Counted from the stretch's first letter, positions 8,911 through 17,702 are shown. The stretch is DNA of 64,000 nt from an uncultured Roseovarius sp. (GCA_947503145.1 CANNCP010000010.1:62001-126000), one strand, 5' to 3'. The notes: generated by a model not told the origin, from the letters alone. Made by a program: numbers and translations.

Positions 8911-9867
8911 TCAGCCCTCCGGGGGTGGAGCCGGGATCACACGCATCACACCCTGCTCGGCATCGCCCTGATAGATCCCGAACTGGCCATGCTTGTACTC
9001 CTGCCGGTAACGCGCCAGCATCGACCGCTCGGGCGCGCTCTGAACATCGTCCAGCGGGATGTCCTCCAGCGACAGATAGACCATCCCTTCGGGGGCGGGG
9101 CCGTCGATGGTGCCGTGATAGATCATCGCATGGTGGCCCTGTTGTGTATCCTCGTGGACAGAATACAGGTGATCGAGTTGCACCGCGAGGCCCAGACCGC
9201 CCAGATGGGCCACCAGCCCCGTCAGGCTGCCCGCGCGCGCCGGGGCAATCGGCACACTGACACGGCCATCTGCGTCGCAGCAGAGCAACAGAGCACCGTC
9301 CCGCTCCAGAATTGCGCCGATTCGCATGCCCCCCTGCCCTGCGGCAGCGTTGACCAGCCGATCCTCCAGCCCAATCGAGAAATAGCTGCCCCGGTGATAG
9401 CCCAGCGGCGCGCCGCCGCGCATCTCAAAGCTGAGCACGCGGCCCAGCACCACCACATGATCGCCCGCATCTATCCGCGCGTGATGCGCACAGATGAACG
9501 AACACAGCGAAGCAGGCAGGATCGGCACGCCTTCGGGGCCGGGATGCCAATCGGTCTGGCCGAATTTGTCGGGCGCACGCGAGGCAAAGAGGCCCGACAC
9601 GTCGCGCTGTTCCTCGCTCAGTATATTGACGGCAAAATGCGGTGCGGCACAAAATGTAGGACAGCTATGCGCGGTCTTGGCGACGCAGATCAGCAACAGC
9701 GGCGGGTCGAGTGATACGGACGTAAAGGAATTGGCCGTGAAGCCGCGCGGCGTGCCGTCCTCCTGCAGGACCGTGACAACGGTGACGCCGGTGGCGAAAC
9801 TGCCAAACGCGTCGCGCAACGCGCGTTTGTCGGCGTCGGTCATTGTCGTATCTGCTGCCTCAGCCAT
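8911..9867 (-). CDS. Flavin reductase with C-terminal extension
   Basis: 318 aa. Residues 1-170 are a flavin reductase-like FMN-binding split barrel: FGSFATGVTVVTV, PRGFTANSFTSVSLDPPLLL and HFAVNILSEEQ. These proteins usually reduce flavin with NAD(P)H for a partner monooxygenase. Residues 180-318 form a second domain (AILERDGALLLCCDADGRV; VYLSLEDIPLDDV) that resembles a degenerate Nudix fold without a visible Nudix box. Start 9867 is chosen for the Shine-Dalgarno GGAAGGA. No partner monooxygenase is adjacent, and the substrate is unknown. Confidence 0.82.
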   Translation of the reverse strand: MAEAADTTMTDADKRALRDAFGSFATGVTVVTVLQEDGTPRGFTANSFTSVSLDPPLLLICVAKTAHSCPTFCAAPHFAVNILSEEQRDVSGLFASRAPDKFGQTDWHPGPEGVPILPASLCSFICAHHARIDAGDHVVVLGRVLSFEMRGGAPLGYHRGSYFSIGLEDRLVNAAAGQGGMRIGAILERDGALLLCCDADGRVSVPIAPARAGSLTGLVAHLGGLGLAVQLDHLYSVHEDTQQGHHAMIYHGTIDGPAPEGMVYLSLEDIPLDDVQSAPERSMLARYRQEYKHGQFGIYQGDAEQGVMRVIPAPPPEG

Positions 9868-10012
9868 GTTGTCCTTCCGCGCTGCCGCCTGTGTTCGTAC
9901 CGGTTTTGCCGCCATCGTAACGGGCGGTCCTTTGGCGGCAATCAGATAATGCGTGCCGGGGCCACAACAAGTGCCGAGATCACGGCGTTCACCGAATGCC
10001 GACAGATCCCGG

Positions 10013-10906
10013 TCAGCCGCCGACCGCTTCCTCGTCCTTGAGCAGCATCAAGAGTGCTACGATGATCAGCCCCACACCCGCCAGAACCAGCACAGGCGGC
10101 AGGTCATGGCCAAGCGCCGCCTCCCACAACAGCACCCAGCTGGGCGTGAGGTAGGTATAGGCCATCACCTTGGCGCTCGGCAGGCGCAGTGAGGCGAATT
10201 GCAGCAGTACGAATGTGGCCGCACTGGCAAAGACCGCAATATAGATCAGCGTGATCCAGACGATGCCGGGCAACGCGGCCCAATCCGTCGCCACAATATC
10301 GCCCGCACCGGCAACCAGAAGGATCAGCGCCGCTGCCACAAGCGTGCCGAAAGAGAACACCACCGGCGGCTCGCCGCGGTTCAGCTTGCGCACCAATGGC
10401 GTATAGACGGCATGCGCGACGCAGCCCCAGAAATAAATCATCTCGCCGCGCCCGATCTCGAAGGCCAGCACCGCCGACAGGTCGGCGCGAAAGATCACCC
10501 ACAGCGCCCCCGCCGCGCCCACGCTCAGCGCCAGCGCCATGCGCCGCGTCGTGATCTGGCGCAGCAGAAAATAGCCCGCTGCGCCGGAAATCAGCGGCGT
10601 CAGGGTGAACACCGCCGCCGCCGACACCGGTGGCGCGGTCTTCAGCCCCTCGAACATCAGCACGAAATAGATACCCATCAGCCCGCCCAGCGCCAGATAC
10701 CGCCAGGGCGCGGCGAACGCACTGCGCGGCAGGCCGTGGGTGGCCAGCGCCGCCGCACCGACAATCAGCGAGGCCATCACGAACCGTGCCGCTGTCAGCG
10801 CCGTGGGCGCGATATGATCCGCGGCCATCGAGCCCAGCGCGAACGACCCCGCGATCAGCCCCGAAAAGCAGAACATCGCCAGATGACCGGCCAGAGCGCG
10901 CGTCAT
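10013..10906 (-). CDS. EamA/DMT-family transporter
   Basis: 297 aa inner-membrane carrier with ten predicted helices in two EamA repeats (FSGLIAGSFALGSM through about 135, then MIYFWGCVAHAVYTPLVRK onward), ending in LLKDEEAVGG. Members export or import metabolites, and the substrate cannot be read here. Start 10906 overlaps the stop of the upstream LysR gene by 4 bp (ATGA), so the two genes form an operon and the regulator may control this carrier. Confidence 0.88.
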   Translation of the reverse strand: MTRALAGHLAMFCFSGLIAGSFALGSMAADHIAPTALTAARFVMASLIVGAAALATHGLPRSAFAAPWRYLALGGLMGIYFVLMFEGLKTAPPVSAAAVFTLTPLISGAAGYFLLRQITTRRMALALSVGAAGALWVIFRADLSAVLAFEIGRGEMIYFWGCVAHAVYTPLVRKLNRGEPPVVFSFGTLVAAALILLVAGAGDIVATDWAALPGIVWITLIYIAVFASAATFVLLQFASLRLPSAKVMAYTYLTPSWVLLWEAALGHDLPPVLVLAGVGLIIVALLMLLKDEEAVGG

Positions 10907-11784
10907 ACAGCCGTCCAGTCCTTGGCATGTTCCTTCAGAAACCCAAGAAACGCCTGCACCTTGGTCGTGCGGTGCAGGTCCATATGCGTCACCAGCCAAA
11001 GCGGCGCCGACCATTCCTCCAGCGGCGGATGCACCTCTACCAGCCCGCCCATCTCGGCGGCCTGCAGGCGCGACATGGACCCGATGCCAGCCCCCTCTGC
11101 GATCGCGCGGCGCAGCGCGTGCACGTCGCCGCTGCGAAAGACGATCGCCCCGGCGGGCACGTTCTCACGCAGCCACCGGGCGAAGGGGGCGCGCGATTTG
11201 GGATCGTCGGCGCTGACAAAGCGGTGCGCGGTATAGTCAGCGACGGATCCGGGCATGCCATGCTCGGCAATGTACCCCTCGCTGGCAAAGAGCGCGACCG
11301 CCTGGCGAAAGAACGGCTGCACCACGTTATCGGGCTGATCGGGCACGCTGCCTGCACGGATCGCCACATGCGCCTCGCCGTATTCCAGCCGGAACAGGCG
11401 ATCACCGGTCAGATAGCGCACCACGATATCGGGATATTCGCGCTGAAACGCGGCCAGAACCGGCACGATGAGATGGCCCAGCCCGCCCAGCGACGTGACC
11501 ACCAGCTCGCCCGAGACGGCATCGCCCAGTCCCTTGATCCGCCCGGCCAGCTGCGCGAACTGCTCGTCCGTCGCCTGCGCCACGCGCAACAGATCCTCGC
11601 CTGCGTCGGTCGGGGTATACCCCCGCGCGTGCCGCTGAAAGAGCCGCACCCCCAGCCGTTCCTCCAGTGCGTCGATATGGCGGATCACCGTGGCATGATG
11701 CACGCCCAGCACCTCGGCCGCACCGCTGACGGTGCCCACCCGCGCCACATTGAAGGCGGTTCTGATCTCGTCCCAGTTGTCCAT
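10903..11784 (-). CDS. LysR-family transcriptional regulator
   Basis: 293 aa. An N-terminal winged HTH (1-62, RTAFNVARVGTVSGAAEVLG, VIRHIDALEERLG) is followed by a LysR substrate-binding domain (about 90-290, GELVVTSLGGLGHLIVPVLA, LRRAIAEGAGIGSM). Start 11784 has a GGGGGTGA Shine-Dalgarno just upstream. The gene overlaps the downstream EamA transporter by 4 bp. LysR proteins usually need a small effector, which is unknown here. Confidence 0.9.
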   Translation of the reverse strand: MDNWDEIRTAFNVARVGTVSGAAEVLGVHHATVIRHIDALEERLGVRLFQRHARGYTPTDAGEDLLRVAQATDEQFAQLAGRIKGLGDAVSGELVVTSLGGLGHLIVPVLAAFQREYPDIVVRYLTGDRLFRLEYGEAHVAIRAGSVPDQPDNVVQPFFRQAVALFASEGYIAEHGMPGSVADYTAHRFVSADDPKSRAPFARWLRENVPAGAIVFRSGDVHALRRAIAEGAGIGSMSRLQAAEMGGLVEVHPPLEEWSAPLWLVTHMDLHRTTKVQAFLGFLKEHAKDWTAV

Positions 11785-12125
11785 GTCACCCCCCTGTGCG
11801 TCAGTTAACACTTCCCGCGCATTTTTCGCCGCACTGTGGAAAAAGACAATATGTAAACTTCAATTACCGGGCTTTATAGCGCTTTGCGTTCAACAGGATC
11901 CAAGTATTCGCCCCCGCCGCACCGCCACTTGACTCACCCCCTGCCCCGCCATAAAAGCTTGCCCAACTCCGGGAGTCACGCCACAGCTTCCGGTCCCATG
12001 GCCTTTGGCCGGGATCGCCCTCCGTCAGCGCGTTGCGCCCACGGAGGACATTGGCATTTGGGCCGGTCCTTCCTATTTTTGGAAAGGGCCATAATTTGGG
12101 TAAAGCGGCATAAGGAGCCTCTGAG
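11785..12125. other. Intergenic region between LysR gene and ffh
   Basis: About 340 bp between divergent genes. It must hold the LysR promoter (leftward) and the ffh promoter (rightward). A sigma70-like pair for ffh is listed separately. No convincing small ORF or stable RNA was seen. Confidence 0.6.
11929..11957 (+). promoter_or_regulatory. Candidate sigma70 promoter of ffh
   Basis: TTGACT at 11929-11934 and TAAAAG at 11952-11957 with a 17-bp spacer, about 170 bp upstream of ffh. The -35 matches 5/6; the -10 is weaker. Read by eye only. Confidence 0.4.
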
Positions 12126-13640
12126 ATGTTTGAAAATCTGTCCGAACGCCTCTCTGGCGTCTTCGACCGCCTGACCAAACAGGGCGCGCTGAGCGAGGAC
12201 GACGTGAAAACCGCGCTGCGCGAAGTCCGCGTGGCCCTGCTGGAAGCCGACGTTTCGCTGCCCGTCGCCCGCGATTTCGTCAAACACGTGCAGGAACAGG
12301 CGACCGGCCAAGCGGTGACGAAATCCATCACACCGGGCCAGCAGGTCGTCAAGATCGTGCACGATACGCTGGTGGCCACCCTCACCGGTGACGGCGACCC
12401 CGGCGCGCTCAAGATCGACAATGCCCCGGCCCCGATCCTCATGGTCGGTCTGCAAGGCTCGGGCAAGACGACGACCACCGCCAAGCTGGCCAAACGGTTG
12501 AAGGAACGCGAGGGCAAGCGCGTGCTGATGGCATCATTGGACGTGAACCGCCCGGCGGCAATGGAACAGCTGGCCATCCTTGGCACCCAGATCGGCGTCG
12601 ATACCCTGCCCATCGTCAAGGGCGAAGACCCCGTGCAGATCGCCAAACGCGCCAAGACCCAGGCCAGCCTCGGCGGCTACGATGTCTACATGCTCGACAC
12701 CGCCGGCCGGTTGCATATCGACGCCGAACTGATCGCGCAGGCCGCCGCCGTGCGCGACGCGACCAACCCGCGCGAAACGCTGCTGGTGGTCGATGGGCTG
12801 ACCGGTCAGGACGCGGTCAACGTCGCGACTGAATTCGACGAAAAAATCGGCGTGACCGGCGTCGTCCTCACCCGGATGGACGGCGACGGACGTGGTGGGG
12901 CGGCCCTGTCGATGCGCGCCGTCACAGGCAAGCCCATTCGCTTCGTCGGCCTCGGCGAAAAGATGGACGCCATCGAGACGTTCGAACCAGAGCGCATCGC
13001 CGGCCGCATCCTTGGCATGGGCGATATCGTCAGCCTCGTGGAAAAGGCACAGGATACCATCGAGGCCGAACAGGCCGAACGCATGATGCGCCGCTTCCAG
13101 AAGGGTCAGTTCAACATGAACGACCTGCGCATGCAGCTCGAGCAGATGCAGAAGATGGGCGGCATGGAAGGCGTGATGGGCATGATGCCCGGCATGGGCA
13201 AGATGGCCAAACAGGTGCAGGAGGCCGGTTTCGACGACAAGGTGCTGGTACGCCAGATCGCCCTGATCCAGTCGATGACCAAAAAGGAACGCGCCAACCC
13301 TAAACTCTTGCAAGCCAGCCGCAAGAAACGCATCGCGCGCGGCTCCGGTCAGGACGTATCCGAGCTGAACAAACTTCTGAAAATGCACCGCCAGATGGGC
13401 GACATGATGAAAAAGATGGGCAAGATGGGCAAAGGAGGCATGCTCAAACAGGCGATGAAGGGCATGTTCGGCAAAGGCGGCCCCAGCCCCGAGGAAATGG
13501 CCGCCGGCATGGACCCCAAAGCGCTGGAACAGGCCACCCGGCAGATGGGCAAGGGAATGCCGGGGGGCGGCCTTCCGGGGCTCGGCGGCGGCGGCATGAC
13601 CCTGCCCCCCGGCCTTTCAGGCTTTGGAAAAAAGAAATGA
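12126..13640 (+). CDS. ffh: Signal recognition particle protein Ffh (SRP54)
   Basis: GTPase of the signal recognition particle that delivers nascent membrane proteins to FtsY. 504 aa. An N-domain four-helix bundle (1-90) precedes the G domain with P-loop GLQGSGKTTT (109-118), the DTAGRLHID motif and TRMDGDGRGGAAL. The Met-rich M domain (about 325-450) binds signal peptides and 4.5S RNA, and is followed by a Gly/Met-rich tail. The Shine-Dalgarno AAGGAG precedes ATG 12126. No 4.5S RNA gene is visible nearby. The long Gly-Met tail is typical of alphaproteobacterial Ffh. Confidence 0.97.
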   Translation: MFENLSERLSGVFDRLTKQGALSEDDVKTALREVRVALLEADVSLPVARDFVKHVQEQATGQAVTKSITPGQQVVKIVHDTLVATLTGDGDPGALKIDNAPAPILMVGLQGSGKTTTTAKLAKRLKEREGKRVLMASLDVNRPAAMEQLAILGTQIGVDTLPIVKGEDPVQIAKRAKTQASLGGYDVYMLDTAGRLHIDAELIAQAAAVRDATNPRETLLVVDGLTGQDAVNVATEFDEKIGVTGVVLTRMDGDGRGGAALSMRAVTGKPIRFVGLGEKMDAIETFEPERIAGRILGMGDIVSLVEKAQDTIEAEQAERMMRRFQKGQFNMNDLRMQLEQMQKMGGMEGVMGMMPGMGKMAKQVQEAGFDDKVLVRQIALIQSMTKKERANPKLLQASRKKRIARGSGQDVSELNKLLKMHRQMGDMMKKMGKMGKGGMLKQAMKGMFGKGGPSPEEMAAGMDPKALEQATRQMGKGMPGGGLPGLGGGGMTLPPGLSGFGKKK

Positions 13641-13644
13641 TCAT

Positions 13645-13690
13645 CTCATCTTCTTGCCACAAATATCCCCGCCGGAGGCTCCCCGCCCCA
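13645..13690 (-). repeat. Intergenic repeat, GATATTT-GCAAGAAGA type (copy a)
   Basis: Read on the minus strand: GCCTCCGGCGGGGATATTT followed, after a short spacer, by GCAAGAAGATGA. The 19-nt part is identical to the copy at 32569-32612. It lies just downstream of ffh, on the antisense strand of both flanking genes. Confidence 0.75.
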
Positions 13691-13779
13691 CAGCCCGGCG
13701 CGACAGCGGCCATGAGCCATTGCGCCCGCTCCATACTGCATGGGGTCGCGCGGCAGCGCGCCATCCGGATCGCGCCGCG

Positions 13780-14313
13780 ATGACCCTCACCCTGCCCTCC
13801 TCCCGGATCGAGACCGACCGCCTGATCCTGCGCCTGCCCGAGGCGCGCGACATCGACGCCTATGTGGCGTTCCTGACCGATGCGCAGCGCGCGAACGGTT
13901 TTGGCGCAGAGCCGGACAGGCCCAGGGCCTGGCGCTGGTTCGCGCTCAATATCGGGCACTGGGCGCTGCACGGCTACGGCTATTTCACAATGGAGCTGAA
14001 AGAGACCGGAACAGCCTGCGGCATGACCGGTATCTGGAACCCCGAAGGCTGGCCCGAGCCGGAACTGGGCTGGGTGGTGTTCGACGGCTTCGAGGGGCGC
14101 GGCATCGCCCATGAGGGTGCGGCGTGCGCGCGGGCATGGGCCTACGACGCGCTGGGGTTCACCACGCTCACCTCCAACATCGTGCCCGGTAATACCCGCT
14201 CGGTCAGGCTGGCCGAACGGCTGGGCGCACGGTTCGAGCGCAGCTACGTCAATGTCCAGATGGGCGAGGACATGCTCTATCGCCATCCCGGACCGGAGGC
14301 ACTGAACACGTGA
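13780..14313 (+). CDS. GNAT N-acetyltransferase (RimJ/RimL-like), first of tandem pair
   Basis: 177 aa acetyl-CoA-dependent N-acetyltransferase. It begins with the typical IETDRLILRLPEARD strand and continues with GWPEPELGWVVFDGFEGRGI (the acetyl-CoA loop region) and NTRSVRLAERLGARFE. This layout matches RimJ/RimL-type enzymes that modify protein N-termini or small amines. The Shine-Dalgarno is weak. It overlaps the next gene by 4 bp, and that gene is clearly a paralogue (shared EPELGW and EG-R-A patterns). The substrate is unknown. Confidence 0.87.
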   Translation: MTLTLPSSRIETDRLILRLPEARDIDAYVAFLTDAQRANGFGAEPDRPRAWRWFALNIGHWALHGYGYFTMELKETGTACGMTGIWNPEGWPEPELGWVVFDGFEGRGIAHEGAACARAWAYDALGFTTLTSNIVPGNTRSVRLAERLGARFERSYVNVQMGEDMLYRHPGPEALNT

Positions 14314-14837
14314 TCGCCGCCACCTGCCATATCCCCACAATCGACACGCCGGACCTGATCCTGCGCGGCTATCGCGAAAGCGATTTCGAGGCATTGGCCA
14401 CTTTCGGCGGGTCCCAGCGCGCGTGCTTTGTCGGCGGCCCGCATGACCGTTGGGCCTGCTGGCGCGCCTTTCTCGCGGGCATGGGACATTGGAGTCTGCG
14501 CGGCTTTGGCATGTGGATGGTCGAACACCGTGCCTCGGGTCAGGTGGCAGGCCGGGTCGGCATGATCCTAAACGACGGCTGGCACGAGCCCGAACTCGGC
14601 TGGCACATCTACCAAGAGTTCGAGGGGCGCAGCCTTGCCTATCAGGCCGCGCAGGCCGCGCGCGACTATGCCGCGCGGCATCAAGGGCTCGATCGGGTCA
14701 TTTCCTATATCGACGCCGAGAACATCCGCTCTTTGCGCCTCGCGCACCGCCTCGGTGCGCAGTTCGAATGCAACGCCGATCTGCTGGGCCAGCCCTGCCA
14801 GATCTTCCGCCATCCGGCGGTGGGGGCGGACGCATGA
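14310..14837 (+). CDS. GNAT N-acetyltransferase, second of tandem pair
   Basis: 175 aa, starting at GTG 14310 inside a GTGA overlap with the previous acetyltransferase. DTPDLILRGYRESDFEALA opens the fold. WHEPELGWHIYQEFEGRS and ENIRSLRLAHRLGAQFE match the upstream paralogue in the acetyl-CoA-binding and C-terminal parts. The pair is probably an old tandem duplication with diverged N-terminal substrate regions. The substrate is unknown. Confidence 0.87.
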   Translation: MIAATCHIPTIDTPDLILRGYRESDFEALATFGGSQRACFVGGPHDRWACWRAFLAGMGHWSLRGFGMWMVEHRASGQVAGRVGMILNDGWHEPELGWHIYQEFEGRSLAYQAAQAARDYAARHQGLDRVISYIDAENIRSLRLAHRLGAQFECNADLLGQPCQIFRHPAVGADA

Positions 14838-14984
14838 TCCAGATAACCCGCTCTTTGCGCCCAGGAGGATGCCCGTTGACTGATTTCACCCCGCACCTGT
14901 CAGGCACCATTTCGGGACCGGCACGATGCCGACGCGTAACCGATGCCGTGTCGATGGCCCAACCTTGCGCTCAGGAACCCGCCC

Positions 14985-15284
14985 ATGTCCGATGATCCAG
15001 CAGCCCGCGCCGCAGCCCTTCTCAAAGGCCACCGCGAGAGCATTGACCGGCTCGATGCGATCCTCGTCTACACCTTGGGCGAGCGGTTCAAGCACACCCA
15101 GGCAGTGGGCTGCCTCAAGGCCGCACACGACCTTCCCCCGTCCGACACCGCGCGCGAAGCCGCGCAGATCGCACGGCTCGAAGACCTGGCAACCCAGGCA
15201 GACCTCGACCCGGTGTTTGCCACGAAGTTTCTCAACTTCATCATCGCTGAAGTCATTCAGCACCACAAAAGTCACCAAACCTGA
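14985..15284 (+). CDS. Chorismate mutase, AroQ class
   Basis: 99 aa all-helical AroQ-type chorismate mutase, which converts chorismate to prephenate for Phe/Tyr synthesis. Visible: RESIDRLDAILVYTLGERFKH (helix 1 with catalytic Arg and the LD-LV pattern), TQAVGCLKA with Lys/Arg positions, and a C-terminal helix FLNFIIAEVIQHH. Start 14985 follows an AGGA. Location just before rpsP is common in roseobacters. The fold is confident, but activity rests on family knowledge. Confidence 0.85.
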   Translation: MSDDPAARAAALLKGHRESIDRLDAILVYTLGERFKHTQAVGCLKAAHDLPPSDTAREAAQIARLEDLATQADLDPVFATKFLNFIIAEVIQHHKSHQT

Positions 15285-15285
15285 G

Positions 15286-15333
15286 CGCACCTTTGGTGCG
15301 ACATCATCAAACGTAAGGTGGGGTTTCCCCACC
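15286..15333 (+). terminator. Two short hairpins between chorismate mutase gene and rpsP
   Basis: CGCACC-TTT-GGTGCG (15286-15300) begins right after the stop, and GGTGGGG-TTT-CCCCACC lies at 15317-15333. Neither has a T-run, so they may be a weak terminator, an mRNA end stabiliser or part of the rpsP leader. Confidence 0.45.
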
Positions 15334-15367
15334 CTCACCCCAAAGCCATAAACAGGAGAACACTCAC

Positions 15368-15772
15368 ATGGCCATGAAAATTCGTCTCGCCCGCGGCGGC
15401 AGCAAAAAACGCCCCTTCTACCGGATCGTCGCCTGCGACAGCCGCATGCCCCGCGATGGGCGCTTCATCGAAAAGCTGGGCACTTATAACCCGCTCCTGC
15501 CCAAGGACAGCGAAGAGCGCGTCAAGATGGACGTGGAGCGCATCCAATACTGGCTGAGCCAGGGCGCACAGCCCACTGACCGTATTTCCCGCATGCTGGA
15601 AGCCGCCGGCGCTATCGAGAAAAAAGAGCGCAGCAACCCCAACAAGGGCACGCCGGGCAAAAAAGCGACCGATCGCGCAGAAGAGAAAGCCGCCAAGGCC
15701 ACTGCTGCTGTCGAGGCCGCCAACGCCCCTGCCGAGCAAGCCCCGGCAGAAGACGCGACAGCCGAGGAATAA
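15368..15772 (+). CDS. rpsP: 30S ribosomal protein S16
   Basis: S16 of the small ribosomal subunit, 134 aa. The conserved core is at 3-85 ([49 protein letters not shown]). It ends in an Ala/Glu/Lys-rich tail of about 45 residues, common in alphaproteobacteria. A Shine-Dalgarno (CAGGAGA) lies about 9 bp before ATG 15368. It is followed by a bluB relic and then rimM. Confidence 0.98.
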   Translation: MAMKIRLARGGSKKRPFYRIVACDSRMPRDGRFIEKLGTYNPLLPKDSEERVKMDVERIQYWLSQGAQPTDRISRMLEAAGAIEKKERSNPNKGTPGKKATDRAEEKAAKATAAVEAANAPAEQAPAEDATAEE

Positions 15773-15777
15773 GCCCG

Positions 15778-15955
15778 GTGACGTCGGAAACACCGGGGTT
15801 TTCTGCGGGTTTCCAACACCGTCTGACCGATCTGATGCGGTGGCGGCGCAACCTGCGCCGCTTTCGCACGGATCCCGTGGACGAGGCGCTGCTGTGCGGT
15901 GCCTCGTCCACGTTTTGCAGCCCTCTCGGTGGGGTTGAGCGGGACATGGCGTTGA
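15778..15955 (+). pseudogene. bluB: Frameshifted N-terminal relic of a bluB-like gene
   Basis: From GTG 15778 one frame reads FQHRLTDLMRWRRNLRRF then RTDPVDEALL, which matches the start of 5,6-dimethylbenzimidazole synthase (BluB, nitroreductase fold). The match then jumps to the +1 frame at about 15902, where [14 protein letters not shown] aligns to the family's LAPSVGLSEPWR segment before TGA 15953-15955. About 60 of the usual 200 or so residues remain, directly upstream of rimM. So this is a decayed gene, with a frameshift and a large 3' deletion. The family match is from memory of BluB sequences. Confidence 0.7.
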
Positions 15956-15968
15956 AGGTAGGGGAAAG

Positions 15969-16496
15969 ATGAGCGAAGACATGACCATCTGCATCGGGGC
16001 CATCGCAGGCGCGTTCGGCGTGCGCGGCGAAGTGCGGCTCAAGAGCTTTACCGCCCAGCCCGAAGACATTGCCGCCTACGGCGCACTCCGCACCGAGGAC
16101 GGCAGCCGCGAATTCACCGTCACCCTGACCGGCCAGACCAGTAACGGCTTTACCGCCCGCCTCGGCGGCATCACCAACAAAGAGGCGGCCGACGCACTGC
16201 GCGGCGTGCGCCTCTATACCGACCGCGACCGCCTGCCGACCCTGCCGGATGATGAATACTATCATGCCGATCTGGAAGGGCTGGAAGTATTCGACACCGG
16301 CGGTGTGTCGCTGGGCCGTGTGAAAACCGTGCTCAACCACGGCGCTTCGGATCTGCTGGAAATCACGCAGCCGGGCACCAGCGCCACGGTGCTGCTGCCC
16401 TTCACCCGCGCCGCCGTGCCGACGGTCGATCTGGCGGGCGGACGCATTGTGGCCAATCCGCCCGATGGGCTGTTTCCCGACCCCGAACCCCAATAG
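15969..16496 (+). CDS. rimM: Ribosome maturation factor RimM
   Basis: 16S rRNA processing protein that helps assemble the 30S head with S19. 175 aa. The N-terminal RimM barrel has [19 protein letters not shown], and the C-terminal PRC-barrel has [29 protein letters not shown] and [21 protein letters not shown] 15969 is preceded by GGGGAAAG. It lies in the rpsP-rimM-trmD-rplS series seen in most bacteria. Confidence 0.96.
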   Translation: MSEDMTICIGAIAGAFGVRGEVRLKSFTAQPEDIAAYGALRTEDGSREFTVTLTGQTSNGFTARLGGITNKEAADALRGVRLYTDRDRLPTLPDDEYYHADLEGLEVFDTGGVSLGRVKTVLNHGASDLLEITQPGTSATVLLPFTRAAVPTVDLAGGRIVANPPDGLFPDPEPQ

Positions 16497-16579
16497 CGCG
16501 GGAACCATATGCCGCCGCGCATCGTTATTCCCCTGTTCGCGGTGCCGGAGAGGCATCGGTTTTTGAAAGGAATGACATC

Positions 16580-16738
16580 ATGCTCGGCTGGATCATCACA
16601 CTTCTCGCCATCGCGGCGATTGCCGCCCTTCTGGGCTTTGGCCGCCTGTCTGGTATCGCCCTGTCGCTGGCGCAACTGCTGATCGTCGTGGCGCTGGTCG
16701 TTCTGCTGCTGCTGGCAATCGGTGTCGTCGCCTTATAA
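16580..16738 (+). CDS. Small DUF1328-like membrane protein
   Basis: 52 aa, too short for common ORF cut-offs. MLGWIITLLAIAAIAALLGF is followed by GRLSGIALSLAQ and a second hydrophobic stretch, the pattern of the DUF1328/YtjA family of tiny two-helix inner-membrane proteins. The Shine-Dalgarno AAAGGA precedes ATG 16580. It lies between rimM and trmD. Function unknown. Confidence 0.78.
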   Translation: MLGWIITLLAIAAIAALLGFGRLSGIALSLAQLLIVVALVVLLLLAIGVVAL

Positions 16739-16847
16739 CAGCCGCCGTTTTCCAGAAAACGCCTTGCGCGGACCCGAGCGGGGCGCACGCCACGCCGTGG
16801 TTCGCGCGCCTTGCGCAGGCAGCCTCTGTCGCGCTATGGGCTGACCC

Positions 16848-17654
16848 ATGCCCGATACGCCCAAATCCCACGGTCGCAAGTCCATCAAGCTCTCGGCTGC
16901 GCCGCAAGAATTGATGACGCATAATCCGCGCCTGGCGAACGCATGGCATGCCCAAGTAATCACCCTGCTGCCCGAGGCCTTTCCCGGCGTGCTGGGCGAG
17001 AGCCTGACAGGCCGCGCGCTCAAGGACGGGCTGTGGAGCCTCGACACCATCGATCTGCGCCTCTTTGGCATCGGCAAGCACCGTAATGTCGATGACACGC
17101 CTGCAGGTGGTGGTGCGGGAATGGTGCTGCGCGCCGACGTGATGGGCGCGGCCATAGACGCCGCACTGGCGAACGCGCCACGAGGCGCACCGCTGATCTA
17201 TCTCAGCCCGCGCGGAGAGCGCTTTGATCAGAAGATGGCACAGTCGCTCGCCGATGCGCCAGGCGTCACGCTGATCTGCGGGCGCTTCGAGGGGCTGGAT
17301 CAACGGGTGATCGAGCACTACGGCGCGACAGAGGTCAGCCTAGGCGATTTCGTGATGACCGGAGGCGAGATCGCGGCGCAGGCGATGATCGACGCCGCCA
17401 TTCGCCTGCGCCCCGGCGTTCTGGGCAATGCCGCCAGCACCCAGGACGAAAGCCACGCCAGCGGGCTGCTGGAGCATCCGCAATACACCCGCCCCGCCGA
17501 ATGGCAGGGCCGCCCGATCCCGCCCGTGCTGATGTCCGGCAATCACGCCGAGATCAGCAGATGGCGCCAGCAAGAGGCCGAAAGGCTGACCGCCGCCCGC
17601 CGCCCCGACCTGTGGCAGGCCTGGTGCGCCCCGAACCGCGATGCGGGCGACTAA
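16848..17654 (+). CDS. trmD: tRNA (guanine-N1)-methyltransferase
   Basis: TrmD makes m1G37 in tRNA and prevents +1 frameshifting. 268 aa SPOUT enzyme: VITLLPEAFPGVLGESLTG, GKHRNVDDTPAGGGAGMVL, LIYLSPRGERFDQ, LICGRFEGLDQRV (the SAM knot) and SLGDFVMTGGE, then SGNHAEISRWR near the end. An N-terminal extension of about 30 residues (PKSHGRKSIK) fits my memory of roseobacter TrmD, so ATG 16848 is kept over the Met at 16914. Confidence 0.96.
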   Translation: MPDTPKSHGRKSIKLSAAPQELMTHNPRLANAWHAQVITLLPEAFPGVLGESLTGRALKDGLWSLDTIDLRLFGIGKHRNVDDTPAGGGAGMVLRADVMGAAIDAALANAPRGAPLIYLSPRGERFDQKMAQSLADAPGVTLICGRFEGLDQRVIEHYGATEVSLGDFVMTGGEIAAQAMIDAAIRLRPGVLGNAASTQDESHASGLLEHPQYTRPAEWQGRPIPPVLMSGNHAEISRWRQQEAERLTAARRPDLWQAWCAPNRDAGD

Positions 17655-17702
17655 AGCGGATTTACCGTTAACCCACCCCCGAGTTGAACAAAGGAACGAC
17701 CA

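Noticed and set aside
10199..11236. Long plus-strand frame antisense to the EamA and LysR genes
   Set aside because: Arg/Gln/His-rich composition and no domain; both minus-strand genes are well supported.
14876..14995. TTG-initiated 39-codon frame with a strong AGGAGG before it, ending inside the chorismate mutase start
   Set aside because: No family resemblance and overlap with the real gene start. The AGGAGG may be chance or a relic of a lost small gene.
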